DNA of 26,713 bases, from positions 1 to 26,713 of the IMG/VR virus record IMGVR_UViG_3300027467_000517, one strand, 5' to 3'. Source of the stretch: a virus. Of this stretch, positions 18,807 through 24,749 are shown piece by piece (the stretch's first letter is position 1; the number at the start of each line of letters is the position of its first letter). A program made the translations under genes and the position numbers. Below the pieces are notes generated by a model. That model had not been told where the DNA came from and ran no database searches. It saw nothing but the letters and a program-made list of their open reading frames with translations.

Positions 18807-19059
18807 TTTTGCTACTGAACTTGCTGAACTAGACTTAGGTTTATCTTTAGAGGATAGTATAGCTATTCACTTATCCGCTAATCATTACCCACCCGTCCCA
18901 CGATCAATGGTTCAACCTTGTATTGATGCTATTGATGCTTACTATGATGAGGACTATGAACGCCTTATTGACCTACCCTCCCCAATTACTTGGAGGGATA
19001 AAAATACGGCTCCCGCTTCGGCTATTGTCGAGGCTCACCACCTAGAGGCTTGGTTGTGA
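18796..19059 (+). CDS. Actinophage-type small protein, HYPP...HHLEAWL family
   Basis: An 87-residue protein whose second half reads HYPPVPRSMVQPCIDAIDAY, YERLIDLP, WRDKNTAPASAIVEAHHLEA. I recall this pattern from many actinobacteriophage early-region proteins, with no known function. GGAG lies within the end of the previous gene. The TGA stop is part of CRP-like site 8. Confidence 0.8.
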   Translation: MGSNFATELAELDLGLSLEDSIAIHLSANHYPPVPRSMVQPCIDAIDAYYDEDYERLIDLPSPITWRDKNTAPASAIVEAHHLEAWL

Positions 19060-19070
19060 TAAATCTCACA
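19055..19070. promoter_or_regulatory. CRP/GlxR-type palindrome, site 8
   Basis: TGTGA-TAAATC-TCACA, the reverse complement of sites 4 and 6. It includes the stop codon of the preceding gene. Centre 52.5 bases from the end of the next -10 box. Confidence 0.65.
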
Positions 19071-19093
19071 ATCATTAGCAAGGGCTTGCCACT

Positions 19094-19115
19094 TGTCGGT
19101 AGCCCCTGCTATAAT
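19094..19115 (+). promoter_or_regulatory. TGTCRG promoter 11
   Basis: TGTCGG, 10 nt, TATAAT. GGTAG and CTACC form short inverted arms around the -10 box. AGAAAGGA precedes the ATG at 19146. Confidence 0.8.
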
Positions 19116-19145
19116 CTACCCACCTACTAATAGAAAGGAAGCAAA

Positions 19146-19322
19146 ATGACCATAAATGGTTATACTTACAAGGTTGGCGATTTATTCACCACCCTAAAGT
19201 CAAAGAAAACAGGCGTAATCAAAGAGATTATTCCTAACGCATCTGGCTCGGTGCGTGTATTGTTGGAACTACCAACAAAAGAAACACGCTGGACAACTAT
19301 CTCTGCTGATAGCCTAGCCTAA
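19146..19322 (+). CDS. 58-residue small beta protein, paralogue of the gene at 19897
   Basis: Starts MTINGYTYKVGDLFTTLKSK and contains KTGVIKEIIPN, VRVLLELPTKETRWTTI. The protein at 19897 shares YKxGDxFTTxKS..TGxIxEII and ETxxxxRW in the same order, so they are tandem paralogues. Small SH3-like fold likely. AGAAAGGA ribosome site. Confidence 0.7.
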   Translation: MTINGYTYKVGDLFTTLKSKKTGVIKEIIPNASGSVRVLLELPTKETRWTTISADSLA

Positions 19323-19345
19323 TTCAATGGCAGGGCTCACCGAAA

Positions 19346-19367
19346 TGTCGGTGGGCTCTGCTACAAT
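19346..19367 (+). promoter_or_regulatory. TGTCRG promoter 12
   Basis: TGTCGG, 10 nt, TACAAT. CACCGA-aatg-TCGGTG gives a small palindrome over the TGTCGG element. AAACGAAAGGA follows. Confidence 0.75.
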
Positions 19368-19403
19368 TCTCTCACACAAACAAACAAACGAAAGGAAAAA
19401 CAA

Positions 19404-19823
19404 ATGAGTAGAGGAAAAGCCATAAATGTAAAGATTGCCACCACAAAGGTAATCAAGGCTCTTGAAACTAAGTTAGCACAAATCCAAAAGGATAAGGCTA
19501 ATCAGAAAGTCAATGAGGAAAGATACTCAAAGGCTCAAGAAAAATGGAGTAAAGAAATTGCTAAACTTGCTCTTGCTAAAATCGCAAAGGCGGAAAATGT
19601 CCGTGCTAATGTCCGATACAATGGTATGGTAAATGTAGATTTTGATTTACCTGCTGGTTCTATTGAACTACCTGTTGAACCTACTAAGGACTTTGATACT
19701 TACCACGATTGGCAGTATAAGGAAATGGTAGAGGAAATTGAGAACGCAATTCGTATTCTCAAAATGACGGACGAGGAAGTTGTAAGCACTTCAACTTACA
19801 ATGCTATTGCTCGTTATCTCTAA
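19404..19823 (+). CDS. Hypothetical protein with N-terminal coiled coil
   Basis: A 139-residue protein. Lys/Ala/Glu-rich helices (about 10-66) probably form a coiled coil. A short beta segment follows (VRYNGMVNVDFDLPAGSIEL), then an acidic helix (YKEMVEEIENAIRILKM). AAACGAAAGGA ribosome element. No known family recognised. Confidence 0.7.
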   Translation: MSRGKAINVKIATTKVIKALETKLAQIQKDKANQKVNEERYSKAQEKWSKEIAKLALAKIAKAENVRANVRYNGMVNVDFDLPAGSIELPVEPTKDFDTYHDWQYKEMVEEIENAIRILKMTDEEVVSTSTYNAIARYL

Positions 19824-19896
19824 TTAGAGATTTGGTGCTGGGTATCACCTAAGGTAAAACTGCCCACCAACACACCAACAAACGAAAGGAAATAAA

Positions 19897-20079
19897 ATGT
19901 CACCAATTCTAGATACTAAGAAGGGTCGCTTCTATAAAAAAGGCGATGTCTTTACAACTGGTAAATCAGGAATTACTGGCACAATTAGCGAAATTATTTC
20001 AGTTAGACCAACACTTACAAAACTTGGTTTAGAAACTGAAAAAGGTTTGCGTTGGGCTATGGTAAAAATCGGAGCATAA
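19897..20079 (+). CDS. 60-residue small beta protein, paralogue of the gene at 19146
   Basis: KKGRFYKKGDVFTTGKSGIT is followed by GTISEIISVRP and ETEKGLRWAMVKIGA, parallel to the gene at 19146. AAACGAAAGGA upstream, but its promoter region has lost a clear TGTCGG. A long-loop hairpin follows the stop. Confidence 0.7.
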   Translation: MSPILDTKKGRFYKKGDVFTTGKSGITGTISEIISVRPTLTKLGLETEKGLRWAMVKIGA

Positions 20080-20084
20080 TAATC

Positions 20085-20129
20085 TTGGGGCGGGTTTGAA
20101 CTGTGTAATCATCTAGATTCCCGCCCCAA
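20085..20129 (+). terminator. Long-loop GC hairpin
   Basis: TTGGGGCGGG (20085-20094) and CCCGCCCCAA (20120-20129) are perfect 10-bp arms with a 25-nt loop, just after the stop at 20079. No T tract, but the stem is strong. Confidence 0.6.
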
Positions 20130-20146
20130 CTTCCCCGATCAAGCTG

Positions 20147-20194
20147 CCCGCAAATATGTGCGGGGTTATCCACAGCGTTACGGCTGCCTGTGGA
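20147..20194. promoter_or_regulatory. Palindrome plus inverted DnaA-box-like pair, copy 2
   Basis: CCCGCA-aatatg-TGCGGG (20147-20164), then TTATCCACA (20166-20174). TCCACAG and CTGTGGA are inverted with a 12-nt gap, the same order and spacing as at 18065-18114. Confidence 0.6.
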
Positions 20195-20208
20195 AAACCC
20201 TGAAAAAA

Positions 20209-20224
20209 TATGAGATTGATCACA
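20209..20224. promoter_or_regulatory. CRP/GlxR-type palindrome, site 9 (one mismatch)
   Basis: TATGA-GATTGA-TCACA, one mismatch from TGTGA-N6-TCACA. Preceded by AAAACCCTGAAAAA as at site 4. Centre 68.5 bases from the end of the next -10 box, as for site 4. Confidence 0.5.
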
Positions 20225-20255
20225 TGTCCGTTTTGCCCTAATGTCTAACTAACTA

Positions 20256-20285
20256 TAGACAAATGTCGGTGGGGTCTGTTATACT
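20256..20285 (+). promoter_or_regulatory. TGTCRG promoter 14
   Basis: TAGACA, 18-nt spacer, TATACT, with TGTCGG (20264-20269) 10 nt before the -10 box. AATCGAAAGGA precedes the DUF932-type gene. The number 14 leaves 13 for the degenerate region before 19897. Confidence 0.8.
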
Positions 20286-20318
20286 TAGGCTCAATCTAAC
20301 AATCGAAAGGAAAAAATC

Positions 20319-21323
20319 ATGGCTCATAACCTTGAAACAAATGGCAATGAAGTTGCCTTTGCTTTGCGTGGAACTCCCGCATGGCACAATCTCGCAAATC
20401 GTATCTTCTCACAAGATGAAGATGTGACTACTCAAACAATGCTTGAAGAAGCAAAATTGGCTAACTGGAATGTTCGCCTCTCTCCACTAACTGACCATAT
20501 TTCAGAATCATGGAATGATGTTTCTAATGCTCAATTAGTTATTCGCACAAATCCATTCAATGGCGGAACTGATGTTCTTGCTACCGTTGGTAAGCGATAC
20601 AAGCCTGTTCAAAATGAAGAATTATTTGCTTTCGCAGATAATATTCATGACGCTAACCCTGAGTGCCGTTGGGAATCTGCTGGCTCTCTAAAGAATGGTA
20701 AAGTTGTATTTGGAACCGTTGATGTTCCTCGCACAATGGTATTAGACCCACAAGGTGCTAATGACCAAACCAAACTTTATCTAATCGTATGGACATCTCA
20801 CGACGGCTCTGTTGCTGTTCAAGCAGCGATTACACCTGTTCGTGTTGTATGCCAAAACACTTTGAATCTTGCTATGCGTAATGCTAAGCAATCATTCAAA
20901 ATTCGTCACACACAATCTGTTGAGGGACGAATTCAAGTTGCTCGTGAAACTCTTGGGCTTGCTCTTGGATACTTTGATGAATTCGAGAAAGAAGCGCAGG
21001 AACTTTTCAAGGCTGAAATTACAAATGCTGAATTCTCTAAATTGATTCAGACAATTTATCCTAAGCCTGAAAAAGATTCTAAGGGTGCTCTCAAAAAGTG
21101 GGAAAATAAAGTTATCTTGATTGATGACCTTTATCATAACTCACCAACTAACGCTAATATCAAGGGAACAAAATGGGGTGCTTTCAATGCGCTTACTGAA
21201 CGCCTTGATTATTTCCGTTCTGGTCGTGGCAATAGCGAATCGCTAATGGCGGGCGCAAGTGGCTTTGACCCTGTTCTTACTGCTGAGAAAAATAAAATTC
21301 TCAAGTTAGTAAAATCATTCTAA
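20319..21323 (+). CDS. DUF932 / phage-plasmid-like protein (TIGR03299 type)
   Basis: A 334-residue protein. The N-terminus (MAHNLETNGNEVAFALRGTP AWHNLA) and the middle (TPVRVVCQNTLNLAMRNAKQ) match the TIGR03299/DUF932 family found on actinobacterial phages and plasmids. The middle part holds a helical segment rich in Glu/Lys (FDEFEKEAQELFKAEIT). The C-terminus reads SPTNANIKGTKWGAFNALTE. The function of the family is not established, though its members cluster with replication and early genes. It is the largest gene of the plus-strand block and is followed by the strongest terminator there. Confidence 0.9.
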   Translation: MAHNLETNGNEVAFALRGTPAWHNLANRIFSQDEDVTTQTMLEEAKLANWNVRLSPLTDHISESWNDVSNAQLVIRTNPFNGGTDVLATVGKRYKPVQNEELFAFADNIHDANPECRWESAGSLKNGKVVFGTVDVPRTMVLDPQGANDQTKLYLIVWTSHDGSVAVQAAITPVRVVCQNTLNLAMRNAKQSFKIRHTQSVEGRIQVARETLGLALGYFDEFEKEAQELFKAEITNAEFSKLIQTIYPKPEKDSKGALKKWENKVILIDDLYHNSPTNANIKGTKWGAFNALTERLDYFRSGRGNSESLMAGASGFDPVLTAEKNKILKLVKSF

Positions 21324-21338
21324 TAAAATGATTACACT

Positions 21339-21373
21339 AGCGGGGGAACTAAAAATTCCCCCGCTTTTTATTT
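21339..21373 (+). terminator. Strong rho-independent terminator
   Basis: AGCGGGGGAA, loop of 7, TTCCCCCGCT (10-bp perfect stem), then TTTTATTT. It lies after the DUF932-type gene and just before the tRNA. Confidence 0.9.
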
Positions 21374-21446
21374 GGTGCGTTAGCTTAGCGGTTAAAGCGC
21401 TACCCTGTCACGGTAGAGATCACGGGTTCAAATCCCGTACGCATCG
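21374..21446 (+). tRNA. tRNA-Asp (GTC)
   Basis: Full cloverleaf of 73 nt. Acceptor GGTGCGT pairs with ACGCATC (one G-T), D stem GCTT/AAGC, anticodon stem CTACC/GGTAG with loop CTGTCAC (anticodon GTC), T stem ACGGG/CCCGT with TTCAAAT loop, and discriminator G as usual for Asp. No CCA is encoded. It lies directly after a terminator, so it has separate transcription or is cut from read-through RNA. It could support the Asp-rich small proteins of this region. Confidence 0.95.
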
Positions 21447-21563
21447 CAATATGAGATAACAATTTCAAATAATGAGACGCCCGCAATATACTAAGGATGT
21501 CCCGCAGCTTTTACGGGCGTGACATAGATCATATGGGAATATAGAAAAATTCACTGGAAATCC

Positions 21564-21593
21564 TTGACTCTTGTCAGTGTGCTCCACTATAAT
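21564..21593 (+). promoter_or_regulatory. TGTCRG promoter 15
   Basis: TTGACT, 18-nt spacer, TATAAT, with TGTCAG (21572-21577) 10 nt before the -10 box. This copy has the best -35 and -10 boxes of the series. AGAAAGGA follows. Confidence 0.85.
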
Positions 21594-21616
21594 AGGGCCC
21601 AAAGAAAGGAAGTAAA

Positions 21617-22390
21617 ATGCCAAATTGGTGTTACAACGGATTAACCATTGAGGGTAATCCTGATTTAGTAAATGACCTTGTTCGTCAAATGAACAAGCCA
21701 TTTGTCATGCTACATGATTCATGGAATATGGAAACACAGGAAATGGAAGTCTCTCAGACCACATATCCAAATCCTGTATTTGCATTCTATAATATCTATA
21801 ACCACCGTCAAGCAGGTATCACAGACCAAGAATATGTTCAACAACCTATTCGTTCTGAGAAATCTTTAGACGACCCTGAGTGGTGGTCAGATACAATGAA
21901 AATAGCCCAAGAAGACAAAGGTTGGTATAACTGGAATGTTGTCAACTGGGGAACCAAATGGGATGTTGCTGTTAAAGACGGTGATAAATATCCTGAAACA
22001 TATATAGAGGGGCCTACTCCTAATGGAGAGAACCTTGTAGTTTATTATAACTTTAATACTGCTTGGTCTCCACCAATGCCTGCTCTTGCTAAACTATCTG
22101 AACAATACCCAAGTTTGTTATTCACCTTATCTTATGAGGAAGAGACAGGTTGGGGCGGAGAATGCGAATTCCTACGTGGAGAAGTTATCTCTGAAATGGA
22201 TTATGAAAACAGATGTAGAGATTGTGACGAATATAACACTCTATCCTATTGCGAAGAATGTGATAATGAGTTATGCTCTGCCTGCAACTATCTAGGTGAA
22301 GCAGACCTTGATGCCATCAAGGAATGTCCGACCCATAAGGTATACTTAGACGCTGAACATGTCCCACACTACAGAATGGAGAAAATCTAA
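21617..22390 (+). CDS. YubB/Api92-like protein with C-terminal zinc module
   Basis: A 257-residue protein. The start MPNWCYNGLTIEG is the hallmark of the YubB/Api92 ferredoxin-like family, and FYNIYNHRQAG with VNWGTKWD (109-116) fits the rest of that domain. The family is common on phages and plasmids without known function. Residues 200-223 add a cysteine module (CRDC, CEEC, CSAC: C200, C203, C212, C215, C220, C223), probably binding one or two zinc ions. This appears to be a fusion. AGAAAGGA upstream; TAATG links it to the next gene. Confidence 0.8.
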   Translation: MPNWCYNGLTIEGNPDLVNDLVRQMNKPFVMLHDSWNMETQEMEVSQTTYPNPVFAFYNIYNHRQAGITDQEYVQQPIRSEKSLDDPEWWSDTMKIAQEDKGWYNWNVVNWGTKWDVAVKDGDKYPETYIEGPTPNGENLVVYYNFNTAWSPPMPALAKLSEQYPSLLFTLSYEEETGWGGECEFLRGEVISEMDYENRCRDCDEYNTLSYCEECDNELCSACNYLGEADLDAIKECPTHKVYLDAEHVPHYRMEKI

Positions 22391-22929
22391 TGGAGACAGC
22401 ACCATACACATACAACCCAAATGCTCTCGTCACAGTAAAACATATTGTTGACGGCGAAGCAACATATGAAACTATCAAGGTTGTTGACCTAGAGGGAATG
22501 CTCTATGTCAATCCAACTATTGATGTAATTGAATCACACACTGACGGTACACACACTGTGCATAACATGAAGCGTACTGATATCATGGAGATGTTCCGTC
22601 TTCGTGGTTTTACTAATGCTCGTCTTGAACAACAGGAAAAGCAAATCGGTCAAGTTATTGATAACATGACTGCACAAGGTTGGTACAACCCTAACACTGA
22701 TAAGTCAGAAATTCTTTCTGATTTATGTGAAATCTTTGGTCATGAACCAAAGCAAGAAATCAGAATCACTGGCAGCATCACATTTGATGTTCGCTATGAT
22801 TGTCCATTAGATGAAGTAGAGGATTTCGATGCCCGCTACTTCCTCCAAGATACATTAACATTAGATGCATATAACGGCGACGTTATTGTTGAATCGTTCG
22901 ATGTCGAAGATGCGGACGTGGACTGGTAA
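22390..22929 (+). CDS. Hypothetical protein
   Basis: A 179-residue protein. The first 70 residues are beta-rich (ALVTVKHIVDGEATYETIKV), then a helical part (RLEQQEKQIGQVIDNMTAQG), and the end is acidic beta (IRITGSITFDVRYDCPLDEV). Coupled by TAATG on both sides, so it is expressed with the YubB-like gene. No known family recognised. Confidence 0.7.
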   Translation: METAPYTYNPNALVTVKHIVDGEATYETIKVVDLEGMLYVNPTIDVIESHTDGTHTVHNMKRTDIMEMFRLRGFTNARLEQQEKQIGQVIDNMTAQGWYNPNTDKSEILSDLCEIFGHEPKQEIRITGSITFDVRYDCPLDEVEDFDARYFLQDTLTLDAYNGDVIVESFDVEDADVDW

Positions 22930-23141
22930 TGTATTTTGAATTAACTGCGCCAAACCAGTTGGCCCTGCAAAGGGCCTACTGGGAGGCAGATGTGCTTGGA
23001 TTGGATCCATTGCATATCAAAGACACCTTGACATTCGAGATAGGAACAGGTAGTATAGAGAAAGTAAGTCGCATTCGTGATAAGTATAATTTAACTGAAA
23101 GTTATACCTCAGAATACGAACCAACAGGTTATAGGAGATAA
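22929..23141 (+). CDS. Small actinophage-type protein
   Basis: A 70-residue protein: MYFELTAPNQLALQRAYWEA, then GLDP..IKDTLTFEIGTGSI and EKVSRIRDKYNLTESYTSEY. I recall the same order (FELTAP...A.W.A...GLDP...STG...KV..IRDKYNL) in actinobacteriophage small proteins. Its start shares a base with the preceding stop. Function unknown. Confidence 0.75.
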   Translation: MYFELTAPNQLALQRAYWEADVLGLDPLHIKDTLTFEIGTGSIEKVSRIRDKYNLTESYTSEYEPTGYRR

Positions 23142-23142
23142 T

Positions 23143-23289
23143 ATGTCAGATTACAAGAGCGGTTGGGATGACGGGTATAAGTATGCTCGTGAAGAAATCA
23201 TGGAGAAGCTGCGTGAGATTGATATCTCAGATATTGACTCTTGGATTCTAGATAGATTGTCAGACATGATAGAGGGCGGTAATCTATGA
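23143..23289 (+). CDS. 48-residue helical acidic peptide
   Basis: MSDYKSGWDDGYKYAREEIM, then EKLREIDISDIDSWILDRLS and DMIEGGNL. AGGAGATA ribosome site 8 bases upstream, and the stop overlaps the next ATG (ATGA). The GWDDGYKYAREEI start is typical of small phage proteins of unknown role. Confidence 0.7.
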   Translation: MSDYKSGWDDGYKYAREEIMEKLREIDISDIDSWILDRLSDMIEGGNL

Positions 23290-23495
23290 GTAACAGATTT
23301 ATCGGATGTGATAAATGTGTCACAGCCAAAGCTGTATATCAAGCAAGAGGCTTGGCAGGAGATTTATTTTTCTGTGGCCACCACTACAATGAATTCAAAG
23401 AGGCCCTTGACAAATGGTCCTATGAAGTTGTAGACTTATCCATTGAAAACACACAACAAGAAAAGGCGGAAGTAACAAATGGGAGCACGTATTAA
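23286..23495 (+). CDS. DUF7455-like zinc protein
   Basis: A 69-residue protein. C8-x2-C11 (GCDKCVTAKAVYQARGLAG) and C30-x-H32-H33 (FFCGHH) match the pattern CdxCxaxAxvxxxxxxGxLxFCxHH of small actinobacterial and actinophage proteins. A zinc site is likely. Function unknown. Coupled to the gene before, and overlaps the next by 17 bases. Confidence 0.8.
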   Translation: MSNRFIGCDKCVTAKAVYQARGLAGDLFFCGHHYNEFKEALDKWSYEVVDLSIENTQQEKAEVTNGSTY

Positions 23496-23820
23496 TTATA
23501 TCTTCAATGAGGGTGAGGACCAGCCTGCGGTATGGCTGTACAGTCATTGGGGAGAAGATGAATGGGAAATTAAATTAGCAGCAGCATTAAACCATGCCCG
23601 TCCAAGGTGGGAAGACACATCTTATTGCATTCGTATGATTATTTCTCATATGATTCAGCATGAGGTCCTGGATGAGACTGGATATGGAATTGGTGCTGTA
23701 GATAAGCCAAGCAACTTTGCAGCGTGGGACACCACAATTGATGTTGACATGGTTAATAAAATGGTAGACGGTCACACATGGGATGAATTTATCAATTATC
23801 ATTTGGGGGTTACAGTTTAG
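23479..23820 (+). CDS. Conserved phage protein of unknown function (MGARINY type)
   Basis: A 113-residue protein. MGARINYIFNEGEDQPAVWL opens it, then YSHWGEDEW, HARPRWEDTSYCIRMIISHM and LDETGYGIGA. This order (LYSHWG...W...L..A....RW.D..Y..R...) is frequent in actinobacteriophage genomes. No enzyme motif. Last gene of the 21617-23820 operon. The promoter of the ncRNA lies right after its stop. Confidence 0.8.
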   Translation: MGARINYIFNEGEDQPAVWLYSHWGEDEWEIKLAAALNHARPRWEDTSYCIRMIISHMIQHEVLDETGYGIGAVDKPSNFAAWDTTIDVDMVNKMVDGHTWDEFINYHLGVTV

Positions 23821-23832
23821 TCTACTAAAATA

Positions 23833-23841
23833 TGCTATAAT
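23833..23841 (+). promoter_or_regulatory. Extended -10 promoter of the ncRNA
   Basis: TGC followed by TATAAT (TGnTATAAT), with a weak -35 region (TTACAG at a long 20-nt spacing). Same context (atatgctata) as the promoter at 11472. Confidence 0.6.
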
Positions 23842-23847
23842 GTAATC

Positions 23848-23972
23848 ACAAACGTTTGGTGAGGCTATCAGGGTTCCTTTCGCCCAAGTCTTTAAATATG
23901 CATAGTGTGGATGCAGCCAAACACCAGGGGCCCAGCAGAGGGAGAGACTGCTAGGGCCCCACTTCTTTTTTT
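23848..23972 (+). ncRNA. Candidate structured non-coding RNA, about 125 nt
   Basis: An extended -10 promoter and a very strong terminator bracket about 125 bases with no credible reading frame. Possible pairings are: GTTTGG (23854-23859) with CCAAAC (23917-23922), closing the domain; GGG-N8-CCC (about 23870-23885); TGCAT-agtgtgg-ATGCA (about 23898-23914); and the terminator stem. This is compatible with a three-way junction followed by a terminator. It does not resemble a tRNA, and no downstream gene is joined to it, so a free RNA is more likely than a riboswitch. Pairings were found by eye. Confidence 0.6.
23927..23972 (+). terminator. Very strong rho-independent terminator
   Basis: GGGGCCC-a-GCAG pairs with CTGC-ta-GGGCCCC (about 11 bp with a small bulge), loop of 9, followed by ACTTC and seven T. 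Confidence 0.9.
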
Positions 23973-24094
23973 AGAGCTGCCCGCAAAAACCTGAGGATAG
24001 CATAGATCATTTACGTGTGTCAAATATATTTCACAGGAATTTCAGCATATGAGACAAACTAACCTATTAGTCATTTTATGTGATCCACATCATA

Positions 24095-24124
24095 TGGACA
24101 AATGTCGGTGGTATGAACTATAAT
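24095..24124 (+). promoter_or_regulatory. TGTCRG promoter 16
   Basis: TGGACA, 18-nt spacer, TATAAT, with TGTCGG (24103-24108) 10 nt before the -10 box. AACGAAAGGA follows. The region from 23973 to 24095 holds GCTGCCCGCA, TTCACAGGAATTTC and ATGTG-atc-CACAT, remnants of the modules seen upstream of other genes. Confidence 0.8.
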
Positions 24125-24151
24125 TAAGCCATGTCTAACGAAAGGAATAAT

Positions 24152-24373
24152 ATGGAAATGTTTACAGATACTCTAGGAGAACATATTCTAGGGGCTATTC
24201 AAGTAGAAATTGAAGAACAACTATTTGATGATTGGAATAATAATAACCTTGATGAGGGGGAGGAATATGCTGAACATAAGTTCATTGAATTTGCCTCCAA
24301 TGACATCAAGAAATCTTACAATGAGTTTTATAATTTAACTCCTGATGATGAATATTATTTTGAGGTTGATTAA
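24152..24373 (+). CDS. Hypothetical acidic protein
   Basis: A 73-residue protein: MEMFTDTLGEHILGAIQVEI, EEQLFDDWNNNNLDEGEEYA, NDIKKSYNEFYNL, and an acidic end. I choose ATG 24152 because AACGAAAGGA lies just before it. ATG 24131 is also in frame and lies at leaderless distance from the -10 box (80 aa). Coupled to the next gene by TAATG. Confidence 0.65.
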   Translation: MEMFTDTLGEHILGAIQVEIEEQLFDDWNNNNLDEGEEYAEHKFIEFASNDIKKSYNEFYNLTPDDEYYFEVD

Positions 24374-24531
24374 TGTTAGGTTATACATATAAGGAGATAC
24401 AAGAGTTTGGTATTACTTTAAATAGGGCAGAATTTTATCTGCCGCCGTCCGATAAGGAAACCAGGCAAGGTCTATTAACTATTTGGGATTTCTTTGAAGG
24501 CCTATTAGCAGAGGGGTATGTGGCTGAATAA
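24373..24531 (+). CDS. 52-residue hypothetical protein
   Basis: MLGYTYKEIQEFGITLNRAE, FYLPPSDKETRQGLLTIWDF, then FEGLLAEGYVAE. Helical with a proline-containing loop. Both ends are joined to the neighbouring genes by TAATG, which supports it. Confidence 0.65.
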   Translation: MLGYTYKEIQEFGITLNRAEFYLPPSDKETRQGLLTIWDFFEGLLAEGYVAE

Positions 24532-24749
24532 TGTCTAATCAATTAATTGAATATATGAAGATTCATCAGATTAGTTTACAACAAGATTTAGAAAAACTAT
24601 CTGAACAAATGGATGCTCTTGACCCTAATTGTAAGGATTATGCTTATTTAGATGTAGAGTATAACTGGGTATCAGGACAACTTACTGCCACCCACCATTT
24701 ATTGTCAGTGGGCTCTGATATACTTGGCATTCCAACAGAGGAGAAATAA
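24531..24749 (+). CDS. Helical coiled-coil protein with internal promoter
   Basis: A 72-residue protein with a heptad-like helix (IEYMKIHQISLQQDLEKLSE) and a second helix (VSGQLTATHHLLSVG). The TGTCAG-N10-TATACT promoter lies in its last 16 codons, probably serving the genes after it. Coupled by TAATG on both sides. Confidence 0.65.
   Translation: MSNQLIEYMKIHQISLQQDLEKLSEQMDALDPNCKDYAYLDVEYNWVSGQLTATHHLLSVGSDILGIPTEEK
24703..24724 (+). promoter_or_regulatory. TGTCRG promoter 17, inside a gene
   Basis: TGTCAG, 10 nt, TATACT in the 3' coding part of the gene ending at 24749, before the gene at 24749. GAGGAGAAATA supplies the ribosome site. This is a second example of the cassette promoter in coding DNA. 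Confidence 0.6.

Noticed and set aside
13648-20224. TGTGA-N6-TCACA palindromes as plain terminators only
   Set aside because: They follow stop codons, but have no T tract, occur in both orientations of the same 16-mer, and are phased with promoters. I keep a terminator role as a secondary possibility.
21478-21520. Additional CCCGCA hairpin and CRP-like site before 21617
   Set aside because: ACGCCCG/CGGGCGT arms exist but with a long gap, and the nearby GACATAGATCATATG does not keep TGTGA-N6-TCACA.
23848-23972. ncRNA read as an 18-codon gene (ATG 23899)
   Set aside because: No ribosome site before that ATG and the frame ends inside the terminator stem.
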